From contig JADJAB010000015.1 in the NCBI GenBank assembly GCA_016704435.1, positions 1 through 62,620 of the forward strand: a DNA stretch of 62,620 bases, given 5' to 3'. Both the position numbers and the translations under genes were made by a program. Within the stretch, counting starts at the first letter, position 1. Each line of letters begins with the position of its first letter. This document shows, piece after piece, positions 35,469 to 44,900 of this stretch. The notes beneath the pieces are model-generated. The model ran no database searches. It was not told the DNA's origin and saw nothing but the letters and a program-made list of their open reading frames with translations. The stretch comes from Rhodobacter sp. (GTDB lineage Bacteria > Pseudomonadota > Alphaproteobacteria > Rhodobacterales > Rhodobacteraceae).

Positions 35469-36653
35469 ATGAGCCTGACCGGTCAATCCGTCACCATCGT
35501 CGGCGCGGGCGTAGCCGGGCTGGCGGCTGCACGGGCGCTGGCCCTGCGCGGCGCCGAGGTCACCGTGCTGGAACAGGCCGACGCGATCCGCGAGGTCGGC
35601 GCCGGGCTGCAGATCAGCCCGAACGGTGCGGCGGTGCTGAAGGCGCTGGGGCTGGCGGCGGCGCTGGAGGCGGCCTCGATGCGGGCGCAGGCGGTGGAGT
35701 TGCGCGACGGGATGGACGGAAGCCTGGTGACGCGGCTGGAGGTGGCGCGGCTGCGGCCCGGCCAGGGCTATCACTTCCTGCACCGGGCCGACCTGATCGA
35801 ATTCCTGCTGGACGGCGCGCGCGATGCCGGGGTGGAACTGCGTCTTCTGCAAAAGGTGGAGCGGGTGGATCTGTCGGGCGACCGGCCGCGGCTGGTGATG
35901 TCGACGGGTGCCGTGGTGGAGCCCGGGCTTCTGATCGGTGCCGACGGGCTGCATTCGCCGGTGCGGATCGCGCTGAATGGCAAGGTGGCGCCGTTCTTCA
36001 CCCATCAAGTGGCCTGGCGCACGCTTGTGCCCTGCGAACCGGGGGCAGCCCCGGTCGCAGAGGTGCATATGGGGCCGGGGCGGCATCTGGTCAGCTATCC
36101 GCTGCGCGGCGGCACCCTGCGCAACATCGTGGCGGTCGAGGAGCGGCGGCGCTGGGCCGAAGAGGGCTGGTCGCTGCGCGACGATCCCCTGGAGTTGCGG
36201 GTGGCATTCGAACGCTTCGGGCCGAAAGCGCGTGGCTGGCTGGAACAGGTCGAGGATGTCTGGCTCTGGGGCCTGTTCCGGCATCCGGTGGCGAAAAGCT
36301 GGTATCGGGCGCTGCCGGGCGGCGGTGTGGCGGTTCTGGGCGACGCGGCGCATCCGACGCTGCCCTTTCTGGCGCAGGGCGCCAGCATGGGGTTGGAGGA
36401 TGCCTGGGTGCTGGCCGCCTGCCTTGCCGGGCAGGACGGGGCAGGGGCCGGGCTTGCGGCCTATCAGGCAGCGCGGGCGCCCCGCGCGGCGCGGATCGTC
36501 GAGGCGGCGAACCGCAACGCGAAGGCCTATCACCTGTCCGGGCCGGTGCGCAGCATCGCGCATTTCGGGCTGCGGCTGGGTGGACGGTTCGCGCCCGAGA
36601 CGGCGCTGAAGCGGTTCGACTGGCTTTACGGCCATGATGTGACCGCCGGCTGA
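35469..36653 (+). CDS. FAD-dependent monooxygenase (salicylate/3-hydroxybenzoate hydroxylase type)
   Basis: The 394-residue class A flavoprotein monooxygenase has the N-terminal FAD motif VTIVGAGVAGLAAARALALR, the family GADGLHSPVR (DG) motif and the FAD-ribityl motif VAVLGDAAHPTLPFLAQGA. Length and pattern fit salicylate 1-hydroxylase and 3-hydroxybenzoate 6-hydroxylase relatives; the actual aromatic substrate cannot be read from sequence. Start ATG 35469 was chosen because longer upstream frames run back through the dksA terminator. It is followed by two AT-rich palindromes and the convergent xthA. Confidence 0.85.
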   Translation: MSLTGQSVTIVGAGVAGLAAARALALRGAEVTVLEQADAIREVGAGLQISPNGAAVLKALGLAAALEAASMRAQAVELRDGMDGSLVTRLEVARLRPGQGYHFLHRADLIEFLLDGARDAGVELRLLQKVERVDLSGDRPRLVMSTGAVVEPGLLIGADGLHSPVRIALNGKVAPFFTHQVAWRTLVPCEPGAAPVAEVHMGPGRHLVSYPLRGGTLRNIVAVEERRRWAEEGWSLRDDPLELRVAFERFGPKARGWLEQVEDVWLWGLFRHPVAKSWYRALPGGGVAVLGDAAHPTLPFLAQGASMGLEDAWVLAACLAGQDGAGAGLAAYQAARAPRAARIVEAANRNAKAYHLSGPVRSIAHFGLRLGGRFAPETALKRFDWLYGHDVTAG

Positions 36654-36666
36654 AACAGGGCAGGCC

Positions 36667-36709
36667 AAAATCCTTCGAAGGATTTTGCAAATTTCTTCGA
36701 AGAAATTTG
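36667..36709. repeat. Two tandem AT-rich palindromes centred on TTCGAA
   Basis: AAAATCCTTCGAAGGATTTT (36667-36686) is a perfect 20-bp palindrome. One base later AAATTTCTTCGAAGAAATTT (36689-36708, with flanking C/G extending it to 22 bp) is a second. Both are strikingly AT-rich against the surrounding DNA and sit between convergent genes, so they probably act as bidirectional terminators. Confidence 0.85.
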
Positions 36710-36716
36710 TCCGCGC

Positions 36717-37496
36717 TCACGCCGCCAACTGCACCCAGACCGGCACATGGTCCGATGGCTTGTCCCCGGCGCGCACCTCCTTGTCGATCCCGGCATCATC
36801 CAGAAGATCGGCGGCCTGCGGCGACAGCAGCAGGTGGTCGATGCGGATGCCGTTGTTCCGCTCCCAGGAATTCGCCTGATAATCCCAGAAGGTATAGAGG
36901 CCGGGTGCCGGATCGCGGCTGCGGATCGCTTCGGTCAGGCCGAGGTTCACGATCCGGCGCAAGGCGGCGCGGCTTTCGGGCCGGAACAGCGCGTCTTCGG
37001 TCCAGGCCTCGGGCCGTGCGGCATCCTCGGGCTGCGGGATGACGTTGTAATCACCCAGAAACACCAGCGGCATCTCATCGGTCAGAAGGGCGCGCACCCG
37101 TGCCTCCATCCGCGCCATCCAGGCCAGCTTGTAGTCGTATTTCGGCCCCGGTGCGGGGTTGCCGTTGGGCAGGTAGAGCCCGCAGATCCGCACGGCCCGG
37201 TCGCCGATCACGGTCGCCTCGATCCAGCGCGCCTGTTCATCCGTGTCATCGCCGGGAAGGCCGCGGGTCACGTCTTCCAGCGGCAGTCGCGACAGGATCG
37301 CCACGCCGTTGAAACCCTTTTGCCCGTGGGTTTCGACGCGGTAGCCGATGTCCTCGAAGATCTCGCGCGGAAAGCTGTCGTCCTGGCTCTTGATCTCCTG
37401 CAGGCAGGCCACATCCGGCCTTGCGGCCTCCAGCCAGCGGGGCAGGGCCTCGATCCTGGCCTTGATGCCGTTGATGTTGAAACTGGCGATCTTCAT
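36717..37496 (-). CDS. xthA: Exodeoxyribonuclease III
   Basis: XthA is the main AP endonuclease and 3'-5' exonuclease of base-excision repair. The 259-residue product has MKIASFNINGIKARIEALP, the metal-ligand Glu in CLQEIKSQDDSFP, the catalytic GLYLPNGNP, GDYNVIPQPEDAARP, and the terminal RIDHLLLSP and DKPSDHVPVWVQL with the active-site Asp-His. It is complete. It is divergent from a broken exported-protein gene and convergent with a monooxygenase gene. Confidence 0.95.
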   Translation of the reverse strand: MKIASFNINGIKARIEALPRWLEAARPDVACLQEIKSQDDSFPREIFEDIGYRVETHGQKGFNGVAILSRLPLEDVTRGLPGDDTDEQARWIEATVIGDRAVRICGLYLPNGNPAPGPKYDYKLAWMARMEARVRALLTDEMPLVFLGDYNVIPQPEDAARPEAWTEDALFRPESRAALRRIVNLGLTEAIRSRDPAPGLYTFWDYQANSWERNNGIRIDHLLLSPQAADLLDDAGIDKEVRAGDKPSDHVPVWVQLAA

Positions 37497-37602
37497 GGGG
37501 CGGGCCTTTCGCTGTCGCTGGCCCGGATTCCGCCAGAAATCCGCGCCACAGTCCACCGCAAATCGTGCTTTTTGCCCGTGATCTGCAAGGGATGCCTCCA
37601 AG

Positions 37603-39017
37603 ATGGCCTTTGTGAAGCCCGCCTTTCTGCGTGCCGCCCTTCTGTCCCTTGCCACGCCGGCGCTGGCCGACCCGGCCCGCGACGCCAATGTCGCGCTGGT
37701 TCTGGCCGCGGACGAGGCGGCGATCCTGACAGCCCTGTCCGCCGACGACCCGCAGGCCCAGCGCGATGCCTTCGGCGCCTTCGCCACCGCGCATCCGACG
37801 GCGGGCGCGGTCAGCGCAGCGCTGCTGGCGGCGCATCCCGAGGACCCGCGCGCCATGGTGGCGCGGGGCTGGTATCTGCAGTCGCTGGGGCAGGTGAAGC
37901 GCGGCGGCGCCTCGATCCGCAGCGTCAACCCTGCCGCGCTGGAAGAGATGCAGGCCCTGCACGCCGAGGCGATGCAGCTGGCCCGCCGCGTAGGGGGAGC
38001 GGGCCGCCCGGCTGGTGCTGGTGCGGGCCTGGGGGGCCCCGGGGGGGGGGCGAGGTCTGGGCCGCAAAAGTCGTCGATGTGGCGGATTACACTGCCGAGG
38101 TCTGCGCGCTGGACATGCTGTATTCCGTCTGGGGCAGCCGCGACGATCAGGCGCTGGCCTGGGACCGGCTGGCGGCGCAGGATCACCCGATCCTCGACCC
38201 GGCGCGGGTCAGCTATGCCCAGTCGGGGCTGGCGCCAAAGGCCGAAAGTATCGCGATCCTGGAGCGCTAAGCGGCCGGCACGCTGACCCTGTGGCAGGCG
38301 CGCGACCTGACGACGCCCGCGGCGCGGCACCGATGCCGGGCAGCCTTGGCCCGGCCGAGCGCGAAGTCTCTGCCGAAGGAACTGGCGCGGCTGCGGGCCG
38401 AGGTCGATTTCAACCCCGGCAGCAGCCTCTGGCTGGAATTCTACATGGCCGTCCTTTACGCCGACATGCGCGAGAACGGCACCCCCTGGCCGGCGGACGA
38501 GATCGACCGCCGCTATGCGCTGGTGTTCCAGCTGGCGCCCTATGACTTCGACACCTGGATGCGCTATGGCCAGATGCAGACGGACATGCTGCACCTGGAT
38601 GACGCGACGCTGGACGAGGTCGAGGCCGTGCGCGCCTATTTCATCAACGGCGTGGTGACCGGCAATCATTCGGCCTATGCGCTCTGGGGGCTGGAGGGGT
38701 TCAACCGCATCGTCTGGAGCAAGCTCGACAAACGCAATCTGGATGCGATGGACGCGACCGGCGCCCCGGCCTTCGACAAGGCGGACTATGACCGCGCCGT
38801 GGTCTGCCCCGAGGTGCGGGCGATCCGCCTGATGCAGGCGGCCTGCGATGCCGAGGGCGGCGGCAGCGGCTGCCCGAAGGCCAGCGATCCGACCCACCCC
38901 TGGGACGACCTGCTGGCGCGGGCCGAAAAGCGCAAGGCCTGCGGCGCGGAACTGGGCGCCGACCCGTATGATCTGCGCTATGAGATGCAGGTCGTTCCGC
39001 TGCCGGGCGAGGGCTGA
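37603..39017 (+). pseudogene. Exported hypothetical protein, two frameshifts and a stop
   Basis: The N-terminal frame starts with a signal peptide (MAFVKPAFLRAALLSLATPALA) and a helical repeat-like region. It is broken at about 37993-37997 (GGGGG, likely one extra G) and again in a run of ten G at 38041-38050. After that the frame EVWAAKVVDVADYTAEVCAL continues to an in-frame TAA at 38268-38270, then on to KELARLRAEVDFNPGSSLWL and the end EMQVVPLPGEG at 39017. The joined product would be about 470 residues. No known domain is recognised. G-run indels suggest sequencing error for two of the three lesions. Confidence 0.7.
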
Positions 39018-39025
39018 GGCCACAC

Positions 39026-39751
39026 TCAGCCGGTTCGTCCAAGCGCTGCCGGAAGGCCCGCCGCCGCCAGCCACAGGGCATCCAGCCGGTCCAGCGCGGC
39101 GGGGTCGAAGCGGTCGGCCTCGTGCCAATACCGCCCCGACGGCACCGCGTAGCCAAGCCGCGCTTCCATCGCCAGGGCGGCCCCGGCCAGGGTGCGGTCG
39201 AAGGGCAGCGGCTGCGCCAGACCACAAAGCCTGCGGTCGCGGCGGGGAAACACCAGCCGTGACGGGCCGTCCGACAGGTTCACCATGGCGCAGCCCTGCA
39301 ACGCGGCCCGCACCATCAGCCGCGCCGACTTCGCCTCGAGCGAGCGCAGCGTGATGTCGGCGCGCAAGGGGTCGGCGGTGCCGGTGCCGTAGAAATGCGT
39401 CGGACCCTTTGCGGGATAATGCATGTCGCAGCCGAAGGCGGCGATGACGCGAGGGCGCAGCGCCTGCAACGCCCAATAGGCGGCGGTAAAGGCCATGGTG
39501 CCGCCGCCATAGACAAAGCCGCCAAAGGCATTCTGGGCGGGCACGAAATCTGCCTCGGTGACGATGCGCTGGCCGGCGCGGGGCTGCGGCACCCGGTCAG
39601 CCGGGAAATCCCAGGGGTGGATGTGGAAATCCCAATCGGCGCGGATCGCATGGGCGTTGTTGATCGCCAGTACCCGGTCGAACGGCGCGCGGCCCCAATC
39701 GGTCGCACGGGCCGCGATCGGGGCAGAGCCAAGCATCAGGATCGTCGTCAT
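39026..39751 (-). CDS. Hypothetical protein, possible glycosyltransferase-like fold
   Basis: The 241-residue product begins MTTILMLGSAPIAARATDWG, a Rossmann-like first strand, followed by DRVLAINNAHAIRADWDFHIHP, GGFVYGGGTMAFTAAYWALQ and VIAAFGCDMHYPAKGPTHFY. The layout recalls small nucleotide-sugar or sialyltransferase-like folds that begin with a GSxP loop, but I do not recognise a specific family. It has no signal peptide. It converges with the broken exported-protein gene, nine bases away. Confidence 0.6.
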   Translation of the reverse strand: MTTILMLGSAPIAARATDWGRAPFDRVLAINNAHAIRADWDFHIHPWDFPADRVPQPRAGQRIVTEADFVPAQNAFGGFVYGGGTMAFTAAYWALQALRPRVIAAFGCDMHYPAKGPTHFYGTGTADPLRADITLRSLEAKSARLMVRAALQGCAMVNLSDGPSRLVFPRRDRRLCGLAQPLPFDRTLAGAALAMEARLGYAVPSGRYWHEADRFDPAALDRLDALWLAAAGLPAALGRTG

Positions 39752-39818
39752 CTGGCCGCCTCCTTGTCCCAAGCATAGCTAGGGCGAAGCGGCGCGCGGT
39801 CACGCGAAAGCCGGGGCG

Positions 39819-40151
39819 TCAGATCGAAAAGCTGGTGCCGCAGCCGCAAGAACTGGTGGCGTTGGGGTTTTCCACCACGAAACGGGCGCCAATCAGCTCA
39901 TCGGTAAAGTCGATCACGGCGTTTTGCAGGAAGGGCAGCGAGACCGGATCGACCAGCACCTTCGCGCCGTCCCGCTCCAGCACCAGATCGTCGGGGGCGG
40001 CATCGTCGAGCCGGATGTCGTACTGAAACCCCGAGCAGCCGCCGCCCAGCACGCCCACGCGCAAGGCGCGCGTCTCGCCGGTCAGGTCGGCAATCTCGGC
40101 CAGCCGGGCAAAGGCGCGGTCGGAGACGCGGGGGGGAAGGCTCAGTTCCAT
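39819..40151 (-). CDS. erpA: A-type iron-sulfur cluster carrier ErpA
   Basis: The 110-residue protein delivers Fe-S clusters to apo-enzymes. The three conserved cysteines are present in GGGCSGFQYD and the C-terminal SSCGCGTSF. ATG 40151 (MELSLPPRVSDRAF) is the likely start; an upstream ATG at 40169 adds six residues and cannot be excluded. It is divergent from dgt by about 70 bases, as in many Rhodobacterales. Confidence 0.9.
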   Translation of the reverse strand: MELSLPPRVSDRAFARLAEIADLTGETRALRVGVLGGGCSGFQYDIRLDDAAPDDLVLERDGAKVLVDPVSLPFLQNAVIDFTDELIGARFVVENPNATSSCGCGTSFSI

Positions 40152-40222
40152 GGCTGTTCCGGTGTTCATCAGGCTTGCCCCATCATATATGATGATCAGT
40201 GTCCCAAACAAGCCGAGGCCCG

Positions 40223-41427
40223 ATGCTTGCCCCGTTCGCCTGCCAGCCCGATGCGTCGCGCGGGCGTCTTCACCCCGAGGGGATGTCGTCGTTCCGCAGC
40301 GATTTCCAGCGCGACCGCGACCGGATCATCCATTCCTCGGCGTTCCGGCGGCTGAAGCACAAGACCCAGGTCTTCGTCGAGCATGAGGGCGATTACTATC
40401 GCACCCGGCTGACCCATTCGATCGAAGTGGCACAGGTGGCGCGCACCATTGCCGGCGTGCTGGGGCTGAACTCGGACCTCGCCGAGGCGATCGCGCTGGC
40501 GCATGACCTCGGCCACACGCCCTTCGGCCATACCGGAGAGGATGCTTTGGCCCGGCTGATGGCGCCCTATGGCGGCTTTGACCACAACGCCCAGGCGCTG
40601 CGGATCGTCACCCGGCTGGAACGGCATTACGCCGATTTCGACGGGCTGAACCTGACCTGGGAATCGCTGGAAGGGATTGCCAAGCATAACGGCCCGGTTA
40701 CCGGCCCCAATGCCGATGAGAAATACGCGGGGCCGCTGCCCTATGCACTGGCCGAGGTGAATGCGGCTGGGATCTGGAACTGGACACCCACGCCAGCGCC
40801 GAGGCGCAGGTGGCCGCGATTGCCGATGACGTGGCCTATTCGCACCACGATCTGCATGACGGCTTGCGCTCGGGCCTGTTCACCGAAGAAGACCTGATGG
40901 ACCTGCCGGTCACCGGCCCGGCCTTCGAACAGGTCGACGCGCGCTATCCGGGGCTGGAGAAGATGCGGCGGCGGCACGAGGCCCTGCGCCGCGTCTTCGG
41001 CCGGATGGTCGAGGATGTGATCGCTGTCGCGCAAGGCCGGCTGGCCTCGGCGCAACCGCAATCGGTGGATGACATCCGCCACATGGGCACCACGATCATC
41101 CGCTTTTCCAAACCGCTGTATCAGGACTTGAAGGCGGTCAGGTCGTTCCTGTTCCACCGGATGTATCGCGCCCCTTCGGTGATGGAGGTGCGCGAGAAGG
41201 TGACATCGGTGATCGACGCGCTGTTCCCGATCTACCTGCAGGAACCGTCGCGGCTGCCCGAGGAATGGCAGGCCGACGTGCAACTGGCGGGTGACGAGAC
41301 CGGGCTGGCACGGATCGTTGCCGATTATGTGGCCGGAATGACCGACCGCTTTGCCTTGCAAGAGCATTTCCGCCAGTTCGGCGTTCCGCTCTTGCTGGAT
41401 CAGCAGGGGCCGGGCTATCCGGCCTGA
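40223..41427 (+). pseudogene. dgt: dGTP triphosphohydrolase, interrupted by a -1 frameshift
   Basis: Dgt-type HD hydrolases cleave dNTPs to nucleosides and triphosphate. The first frame has TRLTHSIEVAQVARTIAG and ALAHDLGHTPFGHTGED (the HD metal site). The second resumes at WDLELDTHASAEAQVAAIAD and has DDVAYSHHDLHDGLRSG. One base is missing near 40766 (GCGGCTGGG; GCGGCCTGGG or similar expected). The repaired product is about 401 residues. ATG 40223 has GAGG upstream; a GTG at 40199 is also in frame. All catalytic residues remain, so a recent mutation or read error is likely. Confidence 0.88.
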
Positions 41428-41450
41428 CAACGGGCGCAAGGGGCGGGCAC

Positions 41451-43268
41451 ATGGCTGCAGAAGCGGGCGGGCTGGCGCCGGTCGAGGCGATTGCACTGGT
41501 CGGCGCGCTGGGCATCGGGGCGCAATGGCTGGCCTGGCGGCTGAACCAGCCGGCCATTGTGCTGATGCTTGCGGTGGGGCTGATCGTCGGGCCGGGCCTT
41601 GGCCTTTTCATCCCCGAGCGCGATCTGGGCGCGCTGGTCGGGCCGGCGATCTCGGTCGCCGTTGCGGTGATCCTGTTCGAGGGCGGCTTGTCGCTGCACC
41701 TGCACGGGCTGGCCGATGCCGCAAAGGGCGTGCGGCGGCTGGTGATCATTGGCGCGCCGCTGGGCTGGCTGTTCTCGGCGCTGGCGCTGCATTTCGGCGC
41801 CGGGCTGGGCTGGGAATCCTCGGCTGTCTTCGGCGGCATCATGGTGGTGACCGGGCCGACCGTGATCGCGCCCTTGCTGCGTCAGGCCAAGCTGGCGAAG
41901 CGGCCGGCCAACCTCTTGCAATGGGAGGCCATCGTCAACGACCCGGTCGGCGCGCTGGCCGCGGTGATCGCCTTTGGCCTGGTCAGCGTGCTGCAGACCG
42001 ACGCCTCGCCCGGCGCGGCGCTGGGGCATTTCAGCCTGGGACTGGTGGTCGCCACCCTTCTGGGCCTTGGGGCCGGGCGCGGGCTGGTGCTTGCCTTCCG
42101 CTCGGGCGGGGTGCCCGAGTTCCTGAAGGTGCCGGTCCTGTTCTCGGTGCTGATCGCGGTCTTTGCCGTCTCGGACGTGATGCTGCACGAAAGCGGGCTC
42201 TTGGCGGTAACGGTGATGGGCCTGATCATCGCCAATTCCGGCCTGCCGTCCTACGAGGAACTGCGCCGGTTCAAGGAGCATGCGACGGTCCTCTTGGTCT
42301 CGGGCGTGTTCATCCTCTTGGCCGCGGGCATCAGGCTGGAGTCGCTGGCCGCACTTGACTGGCGGGCGGCGCTGTTCGTGGCGCTGGTCATCGGCGTGGC
42401 GCGGCCGGCGACGGTGCTGCTGGCACTTGCGGGCACCGGGCTGCCGTGGCGCGAAAAGCTGCTGGTGGCGCTGACCGGGCCGCGCGGCGTGGTGCTGATG
42501 GCGGTGGCGGGCCTGTTCGGCGAAAGGCTGGCGGCGCTGGGGATTGCCGACGCCCATCTGATCGGGCCGCTGGCCTTCGTGCTGGTGGCCGCCACCGTCA
42601 TCGTCCACGGCTTTGCGCTGACGCCTCTGGCCCGCGCGCTGGGCCTGTCGATGGGCAATGCCGGGGGCGTGCTGCTGATCGGCGGCTCGCCCTTCGCCAC
42701 CGCGCTGGGGCTGGCCTTCGCAAGGCTGGAGGTGCCGGTGATGGTCAGCGACCCGAACATGGCGCATCTGCGCGGCGCCCGCACCGCCGGCCTGCCGATC
42801 TTCTACGGCGACATCCTGTCGGAAGCGGCCGACAACCATGTCGAGCTGATCGGCTATTCCGAAATCCTCGCCGCCACCGACAATGACGCCTACAACACGC
42901 TGGTCACCTCGGATCTGGCGCCGGAATTCGGTCGCCGGCATGTCTGGCAGACAGCGCCGGAAAAGGCGCTGTCGGCCCGCCATGCGCTGCCTTCGACCTT
43001 TGGCGGGCGGCGGCTGGGCAGCGGGCTGTCGGCGGTCGACATGAATCAGCGGCTGGCGACCGGCTGGCGCATCGCGGCAACCCGGCTGACGGCGGAATTC
43101 ACCCTGGAACACTGGCGGGCGATGCAACCCGAAGGCCTGCCGATCGCCATCGTCTCGCCCGGCGGCATCGTGCGCTTCCTGGGTGACGGGACGCTGCCGA
43201 AGAACATCCCCGAGACGCGGCTGATAGCCCTGGTGCCGCCCAAGGCCGACGGCGCGTCCGAGGCCTAG
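41451..43268 (+). CDS. CPA1-type cation:proton antiporter with C-terminal nucleotide-binding domain
   Basis: The 605-residue protein has about twelve membrane segments of the NhaP/CPA1 fold, including VAVAVILFEGGLSL, VTGPTVIAPLL and the ion-binding NDPVGALAAVIAF (Asn-Asp pair). The C-terminal part (about residues 395-500) is a TrkA-N-like Rossmann domain, GGVLLIGGSPFATALGLAF and MVSDPNMAHLRGAR, suggesting control by NAD(H) or another nucleotide. It likely exchanges Na+ or K+ for protons. It follows dgt by 23 bases and overlaps the convergent dsbB by four bases. Confidence 0.9.
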   Translation: MAAEAGGLAPVEAIALVGALGIGAQWLAWRLNQPAIVLMLAVGLIVGPGLGLFIPERDLGALVGPAISVAVAVILFEGGLSLHLHGLADAAKGVRRLVIIGAPLGWLFSALALHFGAGLGWESSAVFGGIMVVTGPTVIAPLLRQAKLAKRPANLLQWEAIVNDPVGALAAVIAFGLVSVLQTDASPGAALGHFSLGLVVATLLGLGAGRGLVLAFRSGGVPEFLKVPVLFSVLIAVFAVSDVMLHESGLLAVTVMGLIIANSGLPSYEELRRFKEHATVLLVSGVFILLAAGIRLESLAALDWRAALFVALVIGVARPATVLLALAGTGLPWREKLLVALTGPRGVVLMAVAGLFGERLAALGIADAHLIGPLAFVLVAATVIVHGFALTPLARALGLSMGNAGGVLLIGGSPFATALGLAFARLEVPVMVSDPNMAHLRGARTAGLPIFYGDILSEAADNHVELIGYSEILAATDNDAYNTLVTSDLAPEFGRRHVWQTAPEKALSARHALPSTFGGRRLGSGLSAVDMNQRLATGWRIAATRLTAEFTLEHWRAMQPEGLPIAIVSPGGIVRFLGDGTLPKNIPETRLIALVPPKADGASEA

Positions 43269-43735
43269 TCGCGCCCTGTCGCGGCCCGGACCCAGACCAG
43301 GGCGAGGCCCGCCGAGGCGATGGCGTTCCAGCCCGCCATCGAGATGCCGAACAGCGACCAGGGGATCTGGTCGCAGCGCACCGGCGCGGCGGTGGCGACG
43401 GTCGGGTCGATCAGCGCCGCCGGGTCGAGGCCCGCGATCGAGCCCTGCGTGCAGGCCGAGACGAACTCCCACCAGCCTTGCTCTACTCCGGCGTGGAACA
43501 GCCCCAACCCGGCAGTGGTCAGCGCGGCCAGCGCACCGGCCCAGGCCAGTCCGCGCCAGCCGGTGGCCAGCGCCAGCACCAGAATCAGCACCGCCGCCGC
43601 ATGCGGCCAGCGCTGCCACAGACACAGCTGGCACGGCGCCATGCCGGCGATGTATTGAAACCCGAAGGCTCCGGCCAGCATGGCGGCAGAGCCAAGCCCG
43701 GCAAGAAGCGTCGCCTGGAAACGGTTGGGCAGCAT
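43265..43735 (-). CDS. dsbB: Disulfide bond formation protein DsbB
   Basis: DsbB reoxidises DsbA and passes electrons to quinone. The 156-residue product has four membrane segments, the first cysteine pair in APCQLCLWQRWPH and the second in SACTQGS and PVRCDQIPW. Start ATG 43735 (MLPNRFQATLLAGLG) is preferred to an upstream frame at 43798, which adds a basic, non-family extension. Confidence 0.92.
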   Translation of the reverse strand: MLPNRFQATLLAGLGSAAMLAGAFGFQYIAGMAPCQLCLWQRWPHAAAVLILVLALATGWRGLAWAGALAALTTAGLGLFHAGVEQGWWEFVSACTQGSIAGLDPAALIDPTVATAAPVRCDQIPWSLFGISMAGWNAIASAGLALVWVRAATGRD

Positions 43736-43907
43736 CGGGGCCTCGCAACGTCGGGTGCGGCGCGACCTTAGCTTGGCCGGCGGGCAGGCGGAAGTCACCG
43801 ATGCGCGATCTTTCCCGCGACCGGCCTTTCCGCTTCCGGTGGCGCGGGTGAGGCGCTAGCCTTGGCGGCGCGGGTTTCGGGCCCGGAGTGCAGGGAAGGG
43901 TTCCGGG

Positions 43908-44759
43908 ATGGAATGGAAGGGTCGCCGCCAAAGCCGCAACATCGAGGATCGCCGCCGCATGTCGGGCACCCGCACCGCCGGGGTGGGTGGCGCGGGGGCC
44001 ATCGTCATCGTGCTGATCGCGCTGTTTCTGGGCGTGGATCCCAGCCAGCTTCTCGGTCCCGGCGGGATCGAGGGGACGCAATCGTCCACCCCGACCGAAT
44101 TGACGGCGGCCGACAAGGCGGCGGGCGAATTCGTCGCCGTGACGCTGGCCGATACCGAGGAAATCTGGGCCGCGGTCTTCACCGATCAGTTGCAACGCAA
44201 ATACACGCCGACGACGCTGGTGCTGTTCAAGGAGGCCACGACCTCGGCCTGCGGCGGCGCCAGCCAGGCGACGGGGCCGTTCTACTGCCCGTCGGACCGC
44301 AAGGTCTATCTCGACACTTCCTTCTTCACCACCCTGTCGGACCGGCTGGGCGCCAAAGGCGATTTCGCCGCCGCCTACGTGGTGGCGCATGAAGTCGGCC
44401 ATCATGTGCAGGACGAGCTGGGCATCCTGTCCAAGGCCAACAAGATCCGCGCGCAGGTGAGCGAAGCCGAGTCCAACGACATCTCGGTCAGGATCGAGCT
44501 GCAGGCCGATTGCCTGTCGGGCATCTGGGCGCGCGAGGCGGCGCAAGGCCTGGGCACGATCGAGCGCGGCGATCTGGAAGAGGCGGTCAATGCCGCCCGC
44601 CAGATAGGCGACGACACGCTGCAACGGAATGCCGGGCGGCACCCGATGCCGCATACCTTCACGCATGGCACGTCGGAACAACGCTCGCGCTGGTTCGTGA
44701 TCGGGCTGAAGTCGGGGCTGCTGGCCGATTGCGACACCTTCTCGACCGACGATCTGTAG
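43908..44759 (+). CDS. ypfJ: Neutral zinc metallopeptidase (YpfJ family)
   Basis: The 283-residue protein has a basic N-terminus (MEWKGRRQSRNIEDRR), one membrane anchor (GAGAIVIVLIALFLGV), and a periplasmic zinc-peptidase domain with VVAHEVGHHVQDELG and the downstream IELQADCLSGIWA supplying the third ligand. FYCPSDRKVYLDTSFF is another family hallmark. Biological substrate is unknown. It precedes tRNA-Leu. Confidence 0.92.
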   Translation: MEWKGRRQSRNIEDRRRMSGTRTAGVGGAGAIVIVLIALFLGVDPSQLLGPGGIEGTQSSTPTELTAADKAAGEFVAVTLADTEEIWAAVFTDQLQRKYTPTTLVLFKEATTSACGGASQATGPFYCPSDRKVYLDTSFFTTLSDRLGAKGDFAAAYVVAHEVGHHVQDELGILSKANKIRAQVSEAESNDISVRIELQADCLSGIWAREAAQGLGTIERGDLEEAVNAARQIGDDTLQRNAGRHPMPHTFTHGTSEQRSRWFVIGLKSGLLADCDTFSTDDL

Positions 44760-44816
44760 TCGCCAACTCAGGCCGATTGACGCCGCCGCCGGGCGCGGCT
44801 AAACCGCGCAACGGAG

Positions 44817-44900
44817 GCCCGAGTGGCGGAATGGTAGACGCAGCGGATTCAAAATCCGCCGCCGCAAGGCTTGTCGGTTCGAGTCCGACCTCGGGTACCA
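44817..44900 (+). tRNA. tRNA-Leu (anticodon CAA)
   Basis: The 84-base gene folds into a type II cloverleaf. The acceptor arm is GCCCGAG with CTCGGGT. The anticodon stem-loop GCGGA-TTCAAAA-TCCGC gives anticodon CAA at 44850-44852. A long variable arm follows, the T-loop is GGTTCGAGTCC, and the 3' CCA is encoded. It decodes UUG. Confidence 0.97.

Noticed and set aside
41415..44681. 1,088-codon open frame on the minus strand antisense to the CPA1 antiporter, dsbB and ypfJ region
   Set aside because: It is antisense to clear protein families, is Gln/His/Arg-rich low-complexity sequence with no domain, and results from high third-position GC.
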